A stretch of 64,000 nt of DNA. Source: CAWBRT01 sp963819175. Lineage in GTDB: Bacteria > Acidobacteriota > Terriglobia > Terriglobales > Acidobacteriaceae. Numbering within the stretch: position 1 is the first letter of the stretch; each line of letters opens with the position of its first letter. This document shows positions 1 to 10,084 of this stretch, piece after piece. A program made the translations under genes and the position numbers. The notes beneath the pieces are model-generated. The model worked only from the letters and a program-made list of their open reading frames with translations, ran no database searches and was not told the origin of the DNA. The DNA lies in NCBI GenBank assembly GCA_963819175.1, contig CAWFVJ010000001.1, positions 1 to 64,000 of the forward strand. The letters run 5' to 3'.

Positions 1-258
1 GAAATGGAAGTGTGGGCGCTGGAAGCTTACGGCGCGGCTTACATTTTGCAGGAGCTGCTCACGGCGAAATCCGACGACGTTTATGGCCGCACCAAGATTT
101 ACGAGGCCATCGTCAAGGGTGAGGCCGCGATCGAGCCCGGTGTGCCGGAATCGTTCAACGTGCTGATTCGCGAGTTGCAGTCGCTTTGCCTTGACGTCGA
201 GCTGATTAAGATCAAGGAACGCGTGCCGCTGCCGGCGCTGCCGGCTGTCGCCGACTAG
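1..258 (+). CDS. rpoB: RNA polymerase beta subunit, C-terminal end (partial)
   Basis: The window opens inside this gene, so only the last 85 codons are seen, ending at TAG 256-258. They begin EMEVWALEAYGAAYILQELL, which belongs to the conserved C-terminal Rpb2 domain 7 of RpoB that contacts the beta-prime clamp. The tail is short and ends after ELIKIKERVPLPALPA. It lies 168 bases upstream of rpoC on the same strand, the usual rpoBC arrangement. The identification is secure, but nothing can be said about the missing 5-prime part. Confidence 0.97.
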   Translation, partial: EMEVWALEAYGAAYILQELLTAKSDDVYGRTKIYEAIVKGEAAIEPGVPESFNVLIRELQSLCLDVELIKIKERVPLPALPAVAD

Positions 259-426
259 CCGCCGAAGATGCGAATCCACCAGGGAGCTCCCGCACCATGG
301 CGGATCGAGATCAGGTCAGCGCCGGTGATTGGCACCAGCAACCGCGACTGACGAATTCCGGGAGCCGAGGGCGGCCGCGAGAGGCCGCGACGCCTGGACG
401 CACAACGCGTTCAGGGAGGAGGCACT

Positions 427-2226
<1,800 letters not shown>

Positions 2227-2229
2227 GGC

Positions 2230-4632
2230 ATGCCGTTTATCAATGGCCTGATGAAGAAGAAGGGCGTCGCGCAATTGGTGAATTTCTGCTACCTGCGCTT
2301 CGGGCTGGAGACTACCGTCCGCATGCTGGACGAGATCAAGGAACTCGGGTTCCTTGCCGCCACGCGTTCGGGCCTGTCGATCGGCATCGATGACATGGTC
2401 ATCCCGTCCAGCAAGGGCGCGGTCGTGGCCGATGCGCAAAATCAGGTCATCGGGGTGCAGCAGCAATACCTGGATGGCGCCATTACCAACGGCGAACGCT
2501 ACAACAAGGTGATCGAAATCTGGTCGGGGGTTACCGAAAAGGTCGCCGACGAGATGTTCAGCGCCATGCAGAAGCGCGACAAGGATGGCGAAATCAATGC
2601 CATCTATGTCGCCGCCGATTCCGGCGCTCGCGGATCGAAGCAGCAGATTCGCCAGCTTTCCGGCATGCGCGGTCTGATGGCGAAGCCTTCGGGCGAAATC
2701 ATCGAGACACCGATCACGGCCAACTTCCGCGAAGGGCTCACCGTGTTGCAGTACTTTATTTCGACGCACGGCGCCCGCAAGGGTCTGGCCGATACGGCAC
2801 TGAAGACCGCCGACTCGGGCTACCTGACGCGCCGCCTGGTCGACGTGGCGCAGGACGTCATCATCAGCGAGTACGACTGCGGAACCGTGGATGGCATCTA
2901 CGTCGGATCGATCGTCGAATCGGGCGACATCATCGAGCCGTTGCGCGACCGCATCGTGGGCCGCGTCTCGCTCGAAAGGATCAAGGATTACGAAGCCAAC
3001 GTCATCGTAGACATCAACCAGGAGATCACGGAAGACCTGGCCAGCGCGATTCAGGCGGCCGGAATCGAGCGCGTCAAGATTCGCTCGGTGCTGACCTGCG
3101 AATCGAAGCGCGGTGTTTGCGTGATGTGCTACGGACGCAACCTGGCATCGGGACGCCTGGTCGAGTTGGGCGAGGCCACGGGAGTCATCGCGGCGCAATC
3201 CATCGGCGAACCGGGCACGCAGCTTACGATGCGTACCTTCCATATCGGCGGCACGGCTTCGCGAGTCAGCGAGCAGTCGCGCCTGGACGCCAAGAATAAC
3301 GGTACGGTACGGTTCATTGGCGTGCAGACGGTTAAGGCCAAGGCCGGCGACCTGGTGGTGATGAACCGCAACGGTTCGATTGTGGTGGTCGACGACAAGG
3401 GCCGCGAAAAGGAACGCTACGCGCTTGTCTACGGTGCGCACATCAAGGTGCAGGAAGGCAGTCAGGTGAAGCTGGGCCAGGTGATGGCCGAGTGGGATCC
3501 TTACACCTTCTCGATCATGACCGAAATCGGCGGCGTCGTTTCCTTCAAGGATCTGCAGGAAGGCCTCACGCTCCACGAAGAGGTGGACGAAGTGACCGGT
3601 CTTTCCCGTCTGGTCGTGATGGATTCGGCGGACGAAAAGCGCCAGCCCGCGATTGTCGTCAAGGGCGGCAAGAACAACAAGCGCTACCTCATGCCGTCCC
3701 GTTCTCACCTCATGATTCAGGATGGCGACGAGGTCTTCCCCGGCGACGTGCTGGCGAAGATCCCGCGCGAAACCACCAAGACCAAGGACATCACGGGCGG
3801 TCTGCCGCGCGTGGTCGAATTGTTCGAAGCCCGCAAGCCGCGCGAAACGGCCGTCATCAGCGAAATCGACGGCACCGTCAAGTTCGGCGAAGTCAGCAAG
3901 GGCCAGCGCAAGGTCTACGTGGTGACCGACGACGGCAGCGAGCGCGAATACTCGGTGCCTCGCGGCGTTCACATCAACGTGCAGGAAGGTGAGCGCATCC
4001 GGGCCGGCGAGCAATTGATGGACGGACCGCTCAACCCGCACGACATTCTCGCCGTCCTGGGCGAGAAGGAGTTGCAGGCTTACCTGGTGAACGAAATCCA
4101 GGAGGTCTACCGGCTGCAGGGCGTGACCATCAGCGATAAGCACATCGAGGTCATCGTCCGGCAGATGATGCGCTGGGTGAAGGTCGAGGAGGTCGGCGAC
4201 ACGCCGTTCCTGCTCGAACAGCAGATCGACAAATTCAAGTTCCGGGAAGAGAACGAGAAGGCCATTGCACAGGGCGGACGCCCTGCCATCGGGCGCCCGT
4301 TGCTGCTCGGAATCACGAAGGCATCGCTCTCGACCGAGTCCTTCATCTCTGCCGCATCGTTCCAGGAAACGACGCGCGTGCTCACCGAAGCCGCGATTCA
4401 GGGTTCGGTCGACCACCTGCGAGGGCTGAAAGAGAACGTGATCGTGGGACGGTTGATTCCGGCCGGCACCGGCATGGAATTCTACCGCAACGTTTCGCTG
4501 GCTCCCGAGCTGGAAGCCGCTGCACACAAAGTGCAGGAGGACATCCAGAAGGAATACGAGGAGCAGGAACGTGCCCTCGAATTGCTGCGGCAGGAAGGCG
4601 AGAACGAGACCGAAGAGTTGGCCGCGGAGTAG
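2230..4632 (+). CDS. rpoC: RNA polymerase beta-prime subunit, C-terminal part
   Basis: Eight hundred residues covering the beta-prime funnel, trigger loop and clamp C-terminus, in the same frame as the preceding segment and separated from its stop by one codon (GGC). It starts MPFINGLMKKKGVAQLVNFC. The second zinc site is present as C217, C290, C297 and C300, and the trigger-loop motif QSIGEPGTQLTMRTFHIGG follows. No convincing ribosome binding site precedes ATG 2230. If the two parts are translated separately, this one would depend on termination-reinitiation coupling. The two parts together make about 1400 residues, a normal length for an uninterrupted beta-prime of this group. A strong terminator follows. 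Confidence 0.93.
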   Translation: MPFINGLMKKKGVAQLVNFCYLRFGLETTVRMLDEIKELGFLAATRSGLSIGIDDMVIPSSKGAVVADAQNQVIGVQQQYLDGAITNGERYNKVIEIWSGVTEKVADEMFSAMQKRDKDGEINAIYVAADSGARGSKQQIRQLSGMRGLMAKPSGEIIETPITANFREGLTVLQYFISTHGARKGLADTALKTADSGYLTRRLVDVAQDVIISEYDCGTVDGIYVGSIVESGDIIEPLRDRIVGRVSLERIKDYEANVIVDINQEITEDLASAIQAAGIERVKIRSVLTCESKRGVCVMCYGRNLASGRLVELGEATGVIAAQSIGEPGTQLTMRTFHIGGTASRVSEQSRLDAKNNGTVRFIGVQTVKAKAGDLVVMNRNGSIVVVDDKGREKERYALVYGAHIKVQEGSQVKLGQVMAEWDPYTFSIMTEIGGVVSFKDLQEGLTLHEEVDEVTGLSRLVVMDSADEKRQPAIVVKGGKNNKRYLMPSRSHLMIQDGDEVFPGDVLAKIPRETTKTKDITGGLPRVVELFEARKPRETAVISEIDGTVKFGEVSKGQRKVYVVTDDGSEREYSVPRGVHINVQEGERIRAGEQLMDGPLNPHDILAVLGEKELQAYLVNEIQEVYRLQGVTISDKHIEVIVRQMMRWVKVEEVGDTPFLLEQQIDKFKFREENEKAIAQGGRPAIGRPLLLGITKASLSTESFISAASFQETTRVLTEAAIQGSVDHLRGLKENVIVGRLIPAGTGMEFYRNVSLAPELEAAAHKVQEDIQKEYEEQERALELLRQEGENETEELAAE

Positions 4633-4656
4633 CTTCGCTCAACCCATCGACAACTG

Positions 4657-4685
4657 CGGGGGACTTCGGTCCCCCGTTATTTTTT
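4657..4685 (+). terminator. Rho-independent terminator after rpoBC
   Basis: Perfect 8-bp stem CGGGGGAC / GTCCCCCG closed by a C(UUCG)G tetraloop (4657-4676), followed directly by TTATTTTTT. It begins 24 bases after the rpoC stop. This is a textbook intrinsic terminator and marks the end of the rpoB-rpoC transcript. Confidence 0.93.
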
Positions 4686-4763
4686 GCGGGCTGCCGGGTG
4701 AACATCGGCGACCGGTTCTTTTTGCCAAAAACGCTGCGCCGGTTTACGCTTGTACCGAATCCT

Positions 4764-5642
4764 ATGCTTGAGTTTCTCAAATTGCTGCGGGTTTCATTCC
4801 TAAAGGCCTTTGAGCACGATCAGTTCGCGGTCGCGAAGGCTGCGGCCTACTCCGCCATTTTTACCTTATTTCCGGCGGCGCTTCTGCTGGCCTCCATCCT
4901 GGTGGCCTCACAGAGCACGGAGGCCTTCATCCGCGAGATCTCTTATGCCATCGGTCGCATCATGCCCCAGGGTACCCGATCCCCGGTCCTCTCCTATTTC
5001 GTAGGTGCCAAGCCCCGGCCGATCGGCATGCTTATCATGACTTCGGTGATTACGCTTTGGACTGCGTCGGGCGTAATGATCTCCTGGATTGACGGCTTCC
5101 ACAAAGCCTATGGCATGCCGCGCAAGATCACCATCGTCAAAGAGCGGCTGACAGCTTTTCTGCTGGTATTTCTGGCCGGCGTTCCGATGGCATTTGCCAG
5201 CTTCCTGGTCGCTTTCGGCAACCAGATTGAGCGCTGGATCGTGTACCACGCCGGGCACGACTTTAGTGCCTACATCCTGGGCGTCTCCACGGCGCTGCGG
5301 TGGATTATCGCAACCCTGACCAGCATTGCCGTAATCGCATTGATTTACCACCACGGAGTGCCGCGCACTCAGCCTTGGCATCGCGTGTTGCCGGGAGCGA
5401 TTCTGGCGACCGTAATGTGGTTTCTGGCCACGGTTCTGTTCGGCACCTACCTGAGGCACTTCAGCAATTACACGGTGATTTACGGCTCGGTCGGTACTGC
5501 AATCGCCTTGCTGATCTGGCTCTACCTGGTATCGTTTGTCGTGTTGATTGGCGCTGAATTCAATGCCCAGCGGCATCCTCGTTTCATGTTTGGAGCCCAC
5601 TCCGAGTTGAAGCCGCCCAACGTCACTTCCGAGCGAGTTTGA
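4764..5642 (+). CDS. YihY/UPF0761 family inner-membrane protein
   Basis: Predicted polytopic membrane protein of 292 residues from ATG 4764. The frame is open back to GTG 4698, but that codon lies just after the rpoC terminator T-tract, so the ATG (MLEFLKLLRVSFLKAF) is preferred. About six hydrophobic segments are visible, with the family-typical opening AAAYSAIFTLFPAALLLASI and the end LIWLYLVSFVVLIGAEFNAQ. These features match the YihY/BrkB family (old name ribonuclease BN-like), whose biochemical role is not settled. Pyruvate kinase follows closely. Family assignment is firm; function is unknown. Confidence 0.85.
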   Translation: MLEFLKLLRVSFLKAFEHDQFAVAKAAAYSAIFTLFPAALLLASILVASQSTEAFIREISYAIGRIMPQGTRSPVLSYFVGAKPRPIGMLIMTSVITLWTASGVMISWIDGFHKAYGMPRKITIVKERLTAFLLVFLAGVPMAFASFLVAFGNQIERWIVYHAGHDFSAYILGVSTALRWIIATLTSIAVIALIYHHGVPRTQPWHRVLPGAILATVMWFLATVLFGTYLRHFSNYTVIYGSVGTAIALLIWLYLVSFVVLIGAEFNAQRHPRFMFGAHSELKPPNVTSERV

Positions 5643-5696
5643 ATCATGAAATTGAGAACGTCCGACTGGGCAGTGGAGGAGGGTTCTGCCCTCAAA

Positions 5697-7137
5697 ATGA
5701 AGTCGCGCCGGGCCAAGATCGTCTGCACCATTGGGCCGGCATGCGATTCCGAGGAGATGATCTGCGGATCTCATGCGCTTGGGCATGGATGTGGCGCGCC
5801 TGAACTTCTCGCATGGCACTCACCAGCAGCATGCCCGCATCATTGAGCGTTTGCGCAAGGTCGCCCGGCAGCTCAACCGCACCATCTGCATCCTCCAGGA
5901 TTTGCAAGGGCCGAAGATGCGCACCGGCCCCTTGCGCGATGGCAAGCCTGTCTCGCTGACTGCGGGCCGGCGATTCACCATCACCACCCGCGAGGTGGCG
6001 GGCACCTCGGAGCTGGTCTCCACGACCTTCCATGAGCTTTCGCGCGAGGTGCAGCCGGGCAATCGCATACTGCTCTCCGACGGCAAGCTGTCGCTCAAGG
6101 TTCTCGAGGTCAAGGGCGAGGAGGTTCTCTGCGAAGTCGTCGATGGCGGAATCCTCGGGGAGCATCAAGGCATCAATTTGCCGGGTGCCGTGCTCAGCGT
6201 TCCTTCTTTGACGGAGAAGGATTACGAGGACCTGAAGTTCGGTCTCGATCACTGCGTCGATGCCGTGGCCGTTTCTTTTGTGCGCAGCGCCAACGACGTG
6301 CGCATGGCAAAGGCGGCGATTGCGAGCCACGGTGCCGATACCGTTGTCTGTGCCAAGCTGGAAAAGCCGCAGGCAATCGAAAATCTGGATGAAATTCTGG
6401 AGATTGCCGATTGGGTCATGGTGGCTCGCGGGGACCTTGGCGTGGAGATGGCGCCGGAGAAAGTCCCGATCATTCAGAAGCACGTCATCGCCCGGGCGGC
6501 TGAATATCGGAAGCCGGTGATTACCGCCACGCAAATGCTGGAATCGATGATGCAGAATCCCCGGCCAACGCGCGCCGAGGCCAGCGACGTGGCGAATGCC
6601 GTCATCGACGGCACCGACGCGGTGATGTTGTCGGGAGAAACGGCCGCAGGACAGTATCCTCGCGAGGCCGTCCGCATGATGGCGCGTCTGGTGACGGAGA
6701 CCGAGAAGCATATTTTGCCTTCGGCCGGCTTGCGGCACAGGCGCAACCATGACCAGCAGCTATCGATTTCGGAGGCGGTTTGCGAGTCGACCGCGCACAT
6801 CGCCGAAGACCTCAACCTTGGCGCCATTGCGATTTACACTGAAAGTGGCACTACGGCCCGGCTGATTTCCAAATACAGACCGCGCGCGGAGGTGTATGCT
6901 TTTGCCCATATTCCGGTAGTCTGCAATCGTCTGAATTTGCTTTGGGGGGTTCGCCCTATTGCCGCACCGCCTTTTCACACGGCCGAGGCGATGGTGACAA
7001 ATACGGAAGATTTTCTTCTGGAAACCGGTGTCGTTCAGGCCGGAGACGTGGTAGGAATTGTAGCGGGCACCCAGAGTACAAGCGGGTCAACCAACTTTAT
7101 CCGATTGCACCGGGTGGGTGAACACCGCGAAAAGTGA
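5697..7137 (+). CDS. pyk: Pyruvate kinase (one frameshift)
   Basis: Catalyses the last step of glycolysis, phosphoenolpyruvate + ADP to pyruvate + ATP. The N-terminus KSRRAKIVCTIGPAC is read from ATG 5697. The frame then changes near 5763, where one extra base (T) separates EEMI from DLMRLGMDVARLNFSHGTH. With that base removed the protein is about 479 residues, normal for Pyk. Visible landmarks are NFSH, the Mg/PEP site ARGDLGVEM, the TATQMLESM segment and LSGETAAGQYP in the barrel, then the C-terminal regulatory domain ending GSTNFIRLHRVG. The frameshift falls in an invariant N-terminal motif, so a sequence error is the simplest reading. An in-frame ATG also exists at 5646. Confidence 0.9.
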
Positions 7138-7210
7138 TTCTGAAGCCGCTCCAGGTTGCATCTCGATGTTGGCGCGGGCCGTGCAATAATTTTCTTGCAG
7201 GAGAAGCAAA

Positions 7211-7570
7211 GTGATTTTGCCAGGAACAGGCTTTCAACAAAGGCGAACGCTTATGAGCAATGCCGTGCTTTCCCTCGCAATCCTGGAACCCTTGGAAAAC
7301 AAGGAAGCGGAAACGATCGAGCTTCTTCGCGAGTTTTATCTGTTTATGGCGAGGAAGGGATACAGCCATGACCTGCTCTACCGGGACGGCAAGAATGCCA
7401 GCCGGTTTGTGCACCTTCGTATCTGGAAATCCATCGAAATGAGGCGGGAGGCGCAGGAAGATCCCGAGGTTCACCGCTTCTGGGTGCGACTGCCGGAAGT
7501 ATGCGTGATCACCACTACGCACCAGAACCTGGAACTGCTGTTTTCTTCCGTAGAGTTGGCAGCCGAATGA
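7211..7570 (+). CDS. Small ABM-like (dimeric alpha/beta barrel) protein
   Basis: A 119-residue protein from GTG 7211, which has a good ribosome binding site (AGGAG, 7199-7203). An internal ATG at 7253 (MSNAVLSLAIL) is an alternative and gives 105 residues. The pattern LSLAILEPLENKEAETIELL, then FVHLRIWKS, then a Glu/Arg-rich helix and VCVITTTHQNLELLF resembles the antibiotic-biosynthesis-monooxygenase / dimeric alpha-beta barrel fold. No catalytic residues can be assigned. It stands alone between pyk and a convergent rhomboid gene. Fold assignment is tentative and function is unknown. Confidence 0.6.
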   Translation: MILPGTGFQQRRTLMSNAVLSLAILEPLENKEAETIELLREFYLFMARKGYSHDLLYRDGKNASRFVHLRIWKSIEMRREAQEDPEVHRFWVRLPEVCVITTTHQNLELLFSSVELAAE

Positions 7571-7730
7571 CAGAGGCAGTGCGTCGAACAGATCAACGTT
7601 TATGTTTCTCGCCACCGCCGAAGGCGCGGCGATACACGGCGCAAGCCGTGAGTCCACACGGTGATCCATCGCGCAGCGATAGGGTGGAGCTTTGCCTCTG
7701 AGGGACCTCTGCCCAGGCTGTCAGTTTTCC

Positions 7731-8648
7731 TTAGTTGACCCAAGGCGAGCGGGGGCCGCCGCCGTTGTCCTTATCGTCACTGCTCGGGGCCTTAAAGTTG
7801 CCGTGCTCGTCGAAGTATTGCGAGGAGGGGTCCTGTTTGCGCATGTAGACTTCGAATTTCTTTGCCGCCCGGCGGCGCTTCCAGCGGTAATAGCTGTTGC
7901 GGATGCCGTAAAACCCCTCTGAAGCCTTGACTTGCACTCCCTTCGCTGGCCTGCTCTGCGGCATGAACTTCAGATAGAGCCAGCCGCAGAAAGCGCCTCC
8001 GAGATGCGCGATATTGGCCACTCCGCCCGGCCCCTGCAAAGCTCCCACCAAGGCTATGAATATCCATATGCCAACCATGTACCTGGCTTTGATCGCGAAC
8101 GGCAGGGGGAACATGTAGATCTGGCGGTCGCCGTACAGTATCCCAAAGGCAATCAGCAGGCCGTAGATGCCGCCTGAGGCGCCAACCGTGGGCGTGTTGA
8201 CCAGGCGCCCGAGACTCGCGAAAAAGCCAAACGAACTCCCTCCGCTGAATGCCAGGCCCAGCATAGCCGACCACGATTGTCGAAATCGCGGCTCCAACTA
8301 CGCAGAAAAAGTAGAACTCCAGAAATCGCCGCGAACCCCAGTCCATCTCAAATTGTGAGCCGAACATCCACAGCGCAAGCATGTTGAAGAGCAGATGGAA
8401 CAGGCCCACGTGAAAGAACGAATAGGTCACCAGTTCCCACAGCGCGCCGTGCAAAACGTCGGCTCGGAATCAGCCAGCCGAAACGCAGCACGCGCAGCAG
8501 GAACGGCGCGAAGTTCTCCGCCAGCAGCGTGAGCACAAAAACAGAGGTATTGATGATCAGCAGCTTTTTCACGATGTGGGTGAATGGAGGTAAAGCCAGA
8601 GACATTCCAGCCCCCGCCGCCGCGATTCATGATTCCAGATCCGCGCAT
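7731..8648 (-). CDS. Rhomboid family intramembrane serine protease (frameshifted)
   Basis: Membrane serine protease of the rhomboid family, in three or four frames. The N-terminal helix (MSLALPPFTHIVKKLLIINT) is followed by a change near 8455 to ALWELVTYSFFHVGLFHLLF, and another near 8290 to LVNTPTVGASGGIYGLLIAF. The catalytic serine is in GASGGIYG and the catalytic histidine in NIAHLGGAFCGWLYL, so the active site is intact once the frames are joined. A cytoplasmic basic tail (YYRWKRRRAAKKFEVYMRK) follows. The start at 8648 is favoured by the nearby AAGAAGGA; it needs one more shift near 8606 in a G-rich run to join ATG 8605. The indels look like sequence errors. Corrected length is about 305 residues. 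Confidence 0.82.
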
Positions 8649-9193
8649 ATGTCCTTCTTTCGCCTAACTGCTGCCCGACTGCCGGTATACTTTCGCCAGC
8701 GATCCACGGCCACTCCGCCGGGGCCACGGCAGCGGACGCCACATAGCGCCTTTGGCTACAGCAGCGCGGTCCCTACGCAGGGTAAATCAAGTCTCAAATG
8801 AGACCCGGTTGCCGTTGCTGGGGTGGAGGCCCGGCCCACACTCCGAAGATTACACCATTCTTCGAAACCCGCGCCCGCTTCCGAGGCGCCATCATTTTCC
8901 AAATTCCGGGAATTGATCGGGACCTGCTCCGGCGGTGCCGCCAGAACCGCAAGGATTGACTTGCCGTTTGCACAAACACAACACACCATTCTATTCGATG
9001 CTACTTCTTACCCGACGGTTCTGATCTTGATGGTGGAAGTTTCTCGCCATTCCCTAAAAGGAACGGCGCAAAACCCTGTACCGTAATGGAATCCGGCGGG
9101 CCGTCCCGCCCCCCGGGTCGCAACCTTTTCCGCGATCGCGGGAGAGTTTTTCTGGCCCAGGCAAAGTTCCTCCAGCAATTTTCGTTTGACCAC
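8649..9193. other. Intergenic, no gene seen
   Basis: About 545 bases between the divergent rhomboid gene and the LysW-like gene. Frames here are short and of non-coding composition. I see no RNA gene or clear repeat. Its right edge leads into the promoter at 9194. Confidence 0.5.
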
Positions 9194-9223
9194 TTGACGC
9201 TATGGGGCGATTCTAAATATAAA
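9194..9223 (+). promoter_or_regulatory. Sigma-70-type promoter of the LysW-like gene
   Basis: TTGACG (9194-9199), an 18-base spacer and TATAAA (9218-9223). A start near 9230 would leave a leader of about 64 bases before ATG 9294. Matches are 5 of 6 in both hexamers. Confidence 0.6.
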
Positions 9224-9293
9224 GACGAACGACACCCGGATTTCCGGTTCCCCAGGCAATATGAATGAGGACACGGGTCGAAGAGAGGCAATC

Positions 9294-9479
9294 ATGGTTT
9301 TATGTCCAGAGTGCGAAACCGATCTCGACGTTGAAGAAGACGAACTCGACGAAGGCGAAATCGTCTCCTGCCTGGAGTGCGGCACAGACTTCGAAGTTGT
9401 TGCCACACACCCGCTTGAATTGAACAAGGTGAAGGATGACGAGGACGACGAAGAAGACGAGGACGAGAAGGACGAGTAG
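9294..9479 (+). CDS. LysW-like zinc-ribbon carrier protein with acidic tail
   Basis: A 61-residue acidic protein from ATG 9294 (GAGAGG 6 bases upstream); an earlier in-frame ATG at 9261 lacks a site. A zinc ribbon of paired CxxC motifs (C4/C7 and C26/C29: LCPECETDLDVEEDEL then VSCLECGTDFEVV) matches LysW, the amino-group carrier of alpha-aminoadipate lysine and arginine synthesis. In LysW the substrate is attached to the gamma-carboxyl of the last Glu of an EDWGE-type tail. Here the tail is a run of Asp/Glu with two Lys and ends KDE, without Trp-Gly, so the carrier function is uncertain. No lysX, lysZ or lysY is nearby. It may be a LysW paralogue or a general zinc-ribbon protein. Confidence 0.75.
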   Translation: MVLCPECETDLDVEEDELDEGEIVSCLECGTDFEVVATHPLELNKVKDDEDDEEDEDEKDE

Positions 9480-9552
9480 CTCCGTGCCGGGCGGCGTCGC
9501 GGCCGACATGCTGCCGTGGCGCGGCCATCACGCCCATCGTGAGGAGTCGGCG

Positions 9553-9924
9553 TTGAAAAAACTTTATCTGACCGGCTTGCTGGTTTTGCTCTGCGTAGCG
9601 TTCGCGGGTGCGTTCAGCGTGTCGGCCTTTGCGCAGGGGCGCAGCGGGTATGAGAGCGGGGCCTCGCGATTGCTCCAGGGACAGGTGTTCAATCGCAATG
9701 ACAAACCCGTGCCCGATGCGATCGTCTACCTCAAGAACACCAAGACGCTCGTGGTGAAAACCTACATCGCCGGACAAGACGGCGGATTTCGTTTTCCGGC
9801 GCTTTCGCCCAACGTCGATTACAAAATCTTCGCCGAGCACGCAGGCAAGCGTAGCGGCGTCAAGACTCTCAGCGCATTCGATAGCCGCCGGGAAGCACGC
9901 CTCAATCTAAAGATCGACGAGTGA
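9553..9924 (+). CDS. Secreted protein with carboxypeptidase-regulatory-like domain
   Basis: A 123-residue exported protein. TTG 9553 is chosen because GTGAGGAG lies 6 bases upstream and the resulting N-terminus KKLYLTGLLVLLCVAFAGAF is a signal peptide, with likely cleavage after SAFA. The mature part LLQGQVFNRNDKPVPDAIVY, a Gly-rich turn (QDGGFRFPAL) and a final beta strand form one CarboxypepD_reg-like beta-sandwich, a module common in acidobacterial envelope and TonB-linked proteins. Its role is unknown. It starts 73 bases after the LysW-like gene and may share its promoter. Confidence 0.7.
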   Translation: MKKLYLTGLLVLLCVAFAGAFSVSAFAQGRSGYESGASRLLQGQVFNRNDKPVPDAIVYLKNTKTLVVKTYIAGQDGGFRFPALSPNVDYKIFAEHAGKRSGVKTLSAFDSRREARLNLKIDE

Positions 9925-9947
9925 CAACCGATCCCAATTCCTGCACT

Positions 9948-10002
9948 GTTTCCCACGCCTAAAGGCGTGGGCTTCCACAACAAGGCGTGGGCTTCCACAA
10001 CA
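9948..10002. repeat. Small hairpin plus duplicated 20-mer
   Basis: CCCACGCC-TAAA-GGCGTGGG forms a hairpin, and the segment AAGGCGTGGGCTTCCACAAC occurs twice in tandem. Similar CCCACGGC/GCCGTGGG hairpins occur at 44230-44410, so this is probably a fragment of the same dispersed element. Confidence 0.55.
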
Positions 10003-10033
10003 GAGCCTAGCTCATCGCGCAAAACGCTAGTCA

Positions 10034-10062
10034 CAAAAACTAGGGCCGCCTCTCGGCGGCCC
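10034..10062 (-). terminator. Rho-independent terminator of rpsA
   Basis: Read on the minus strand: AGGGCCGCC-GAGA-GGCGGCCCT with a perfect 9-bp stem and a 4-base loop, followed by AGTTTTTG. It starts 22 bases beyond the rpsA stop. Confidence 0.85.
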
Positions 10063-10084
10063 TGATTCCTGCAATTAAGTTGAT

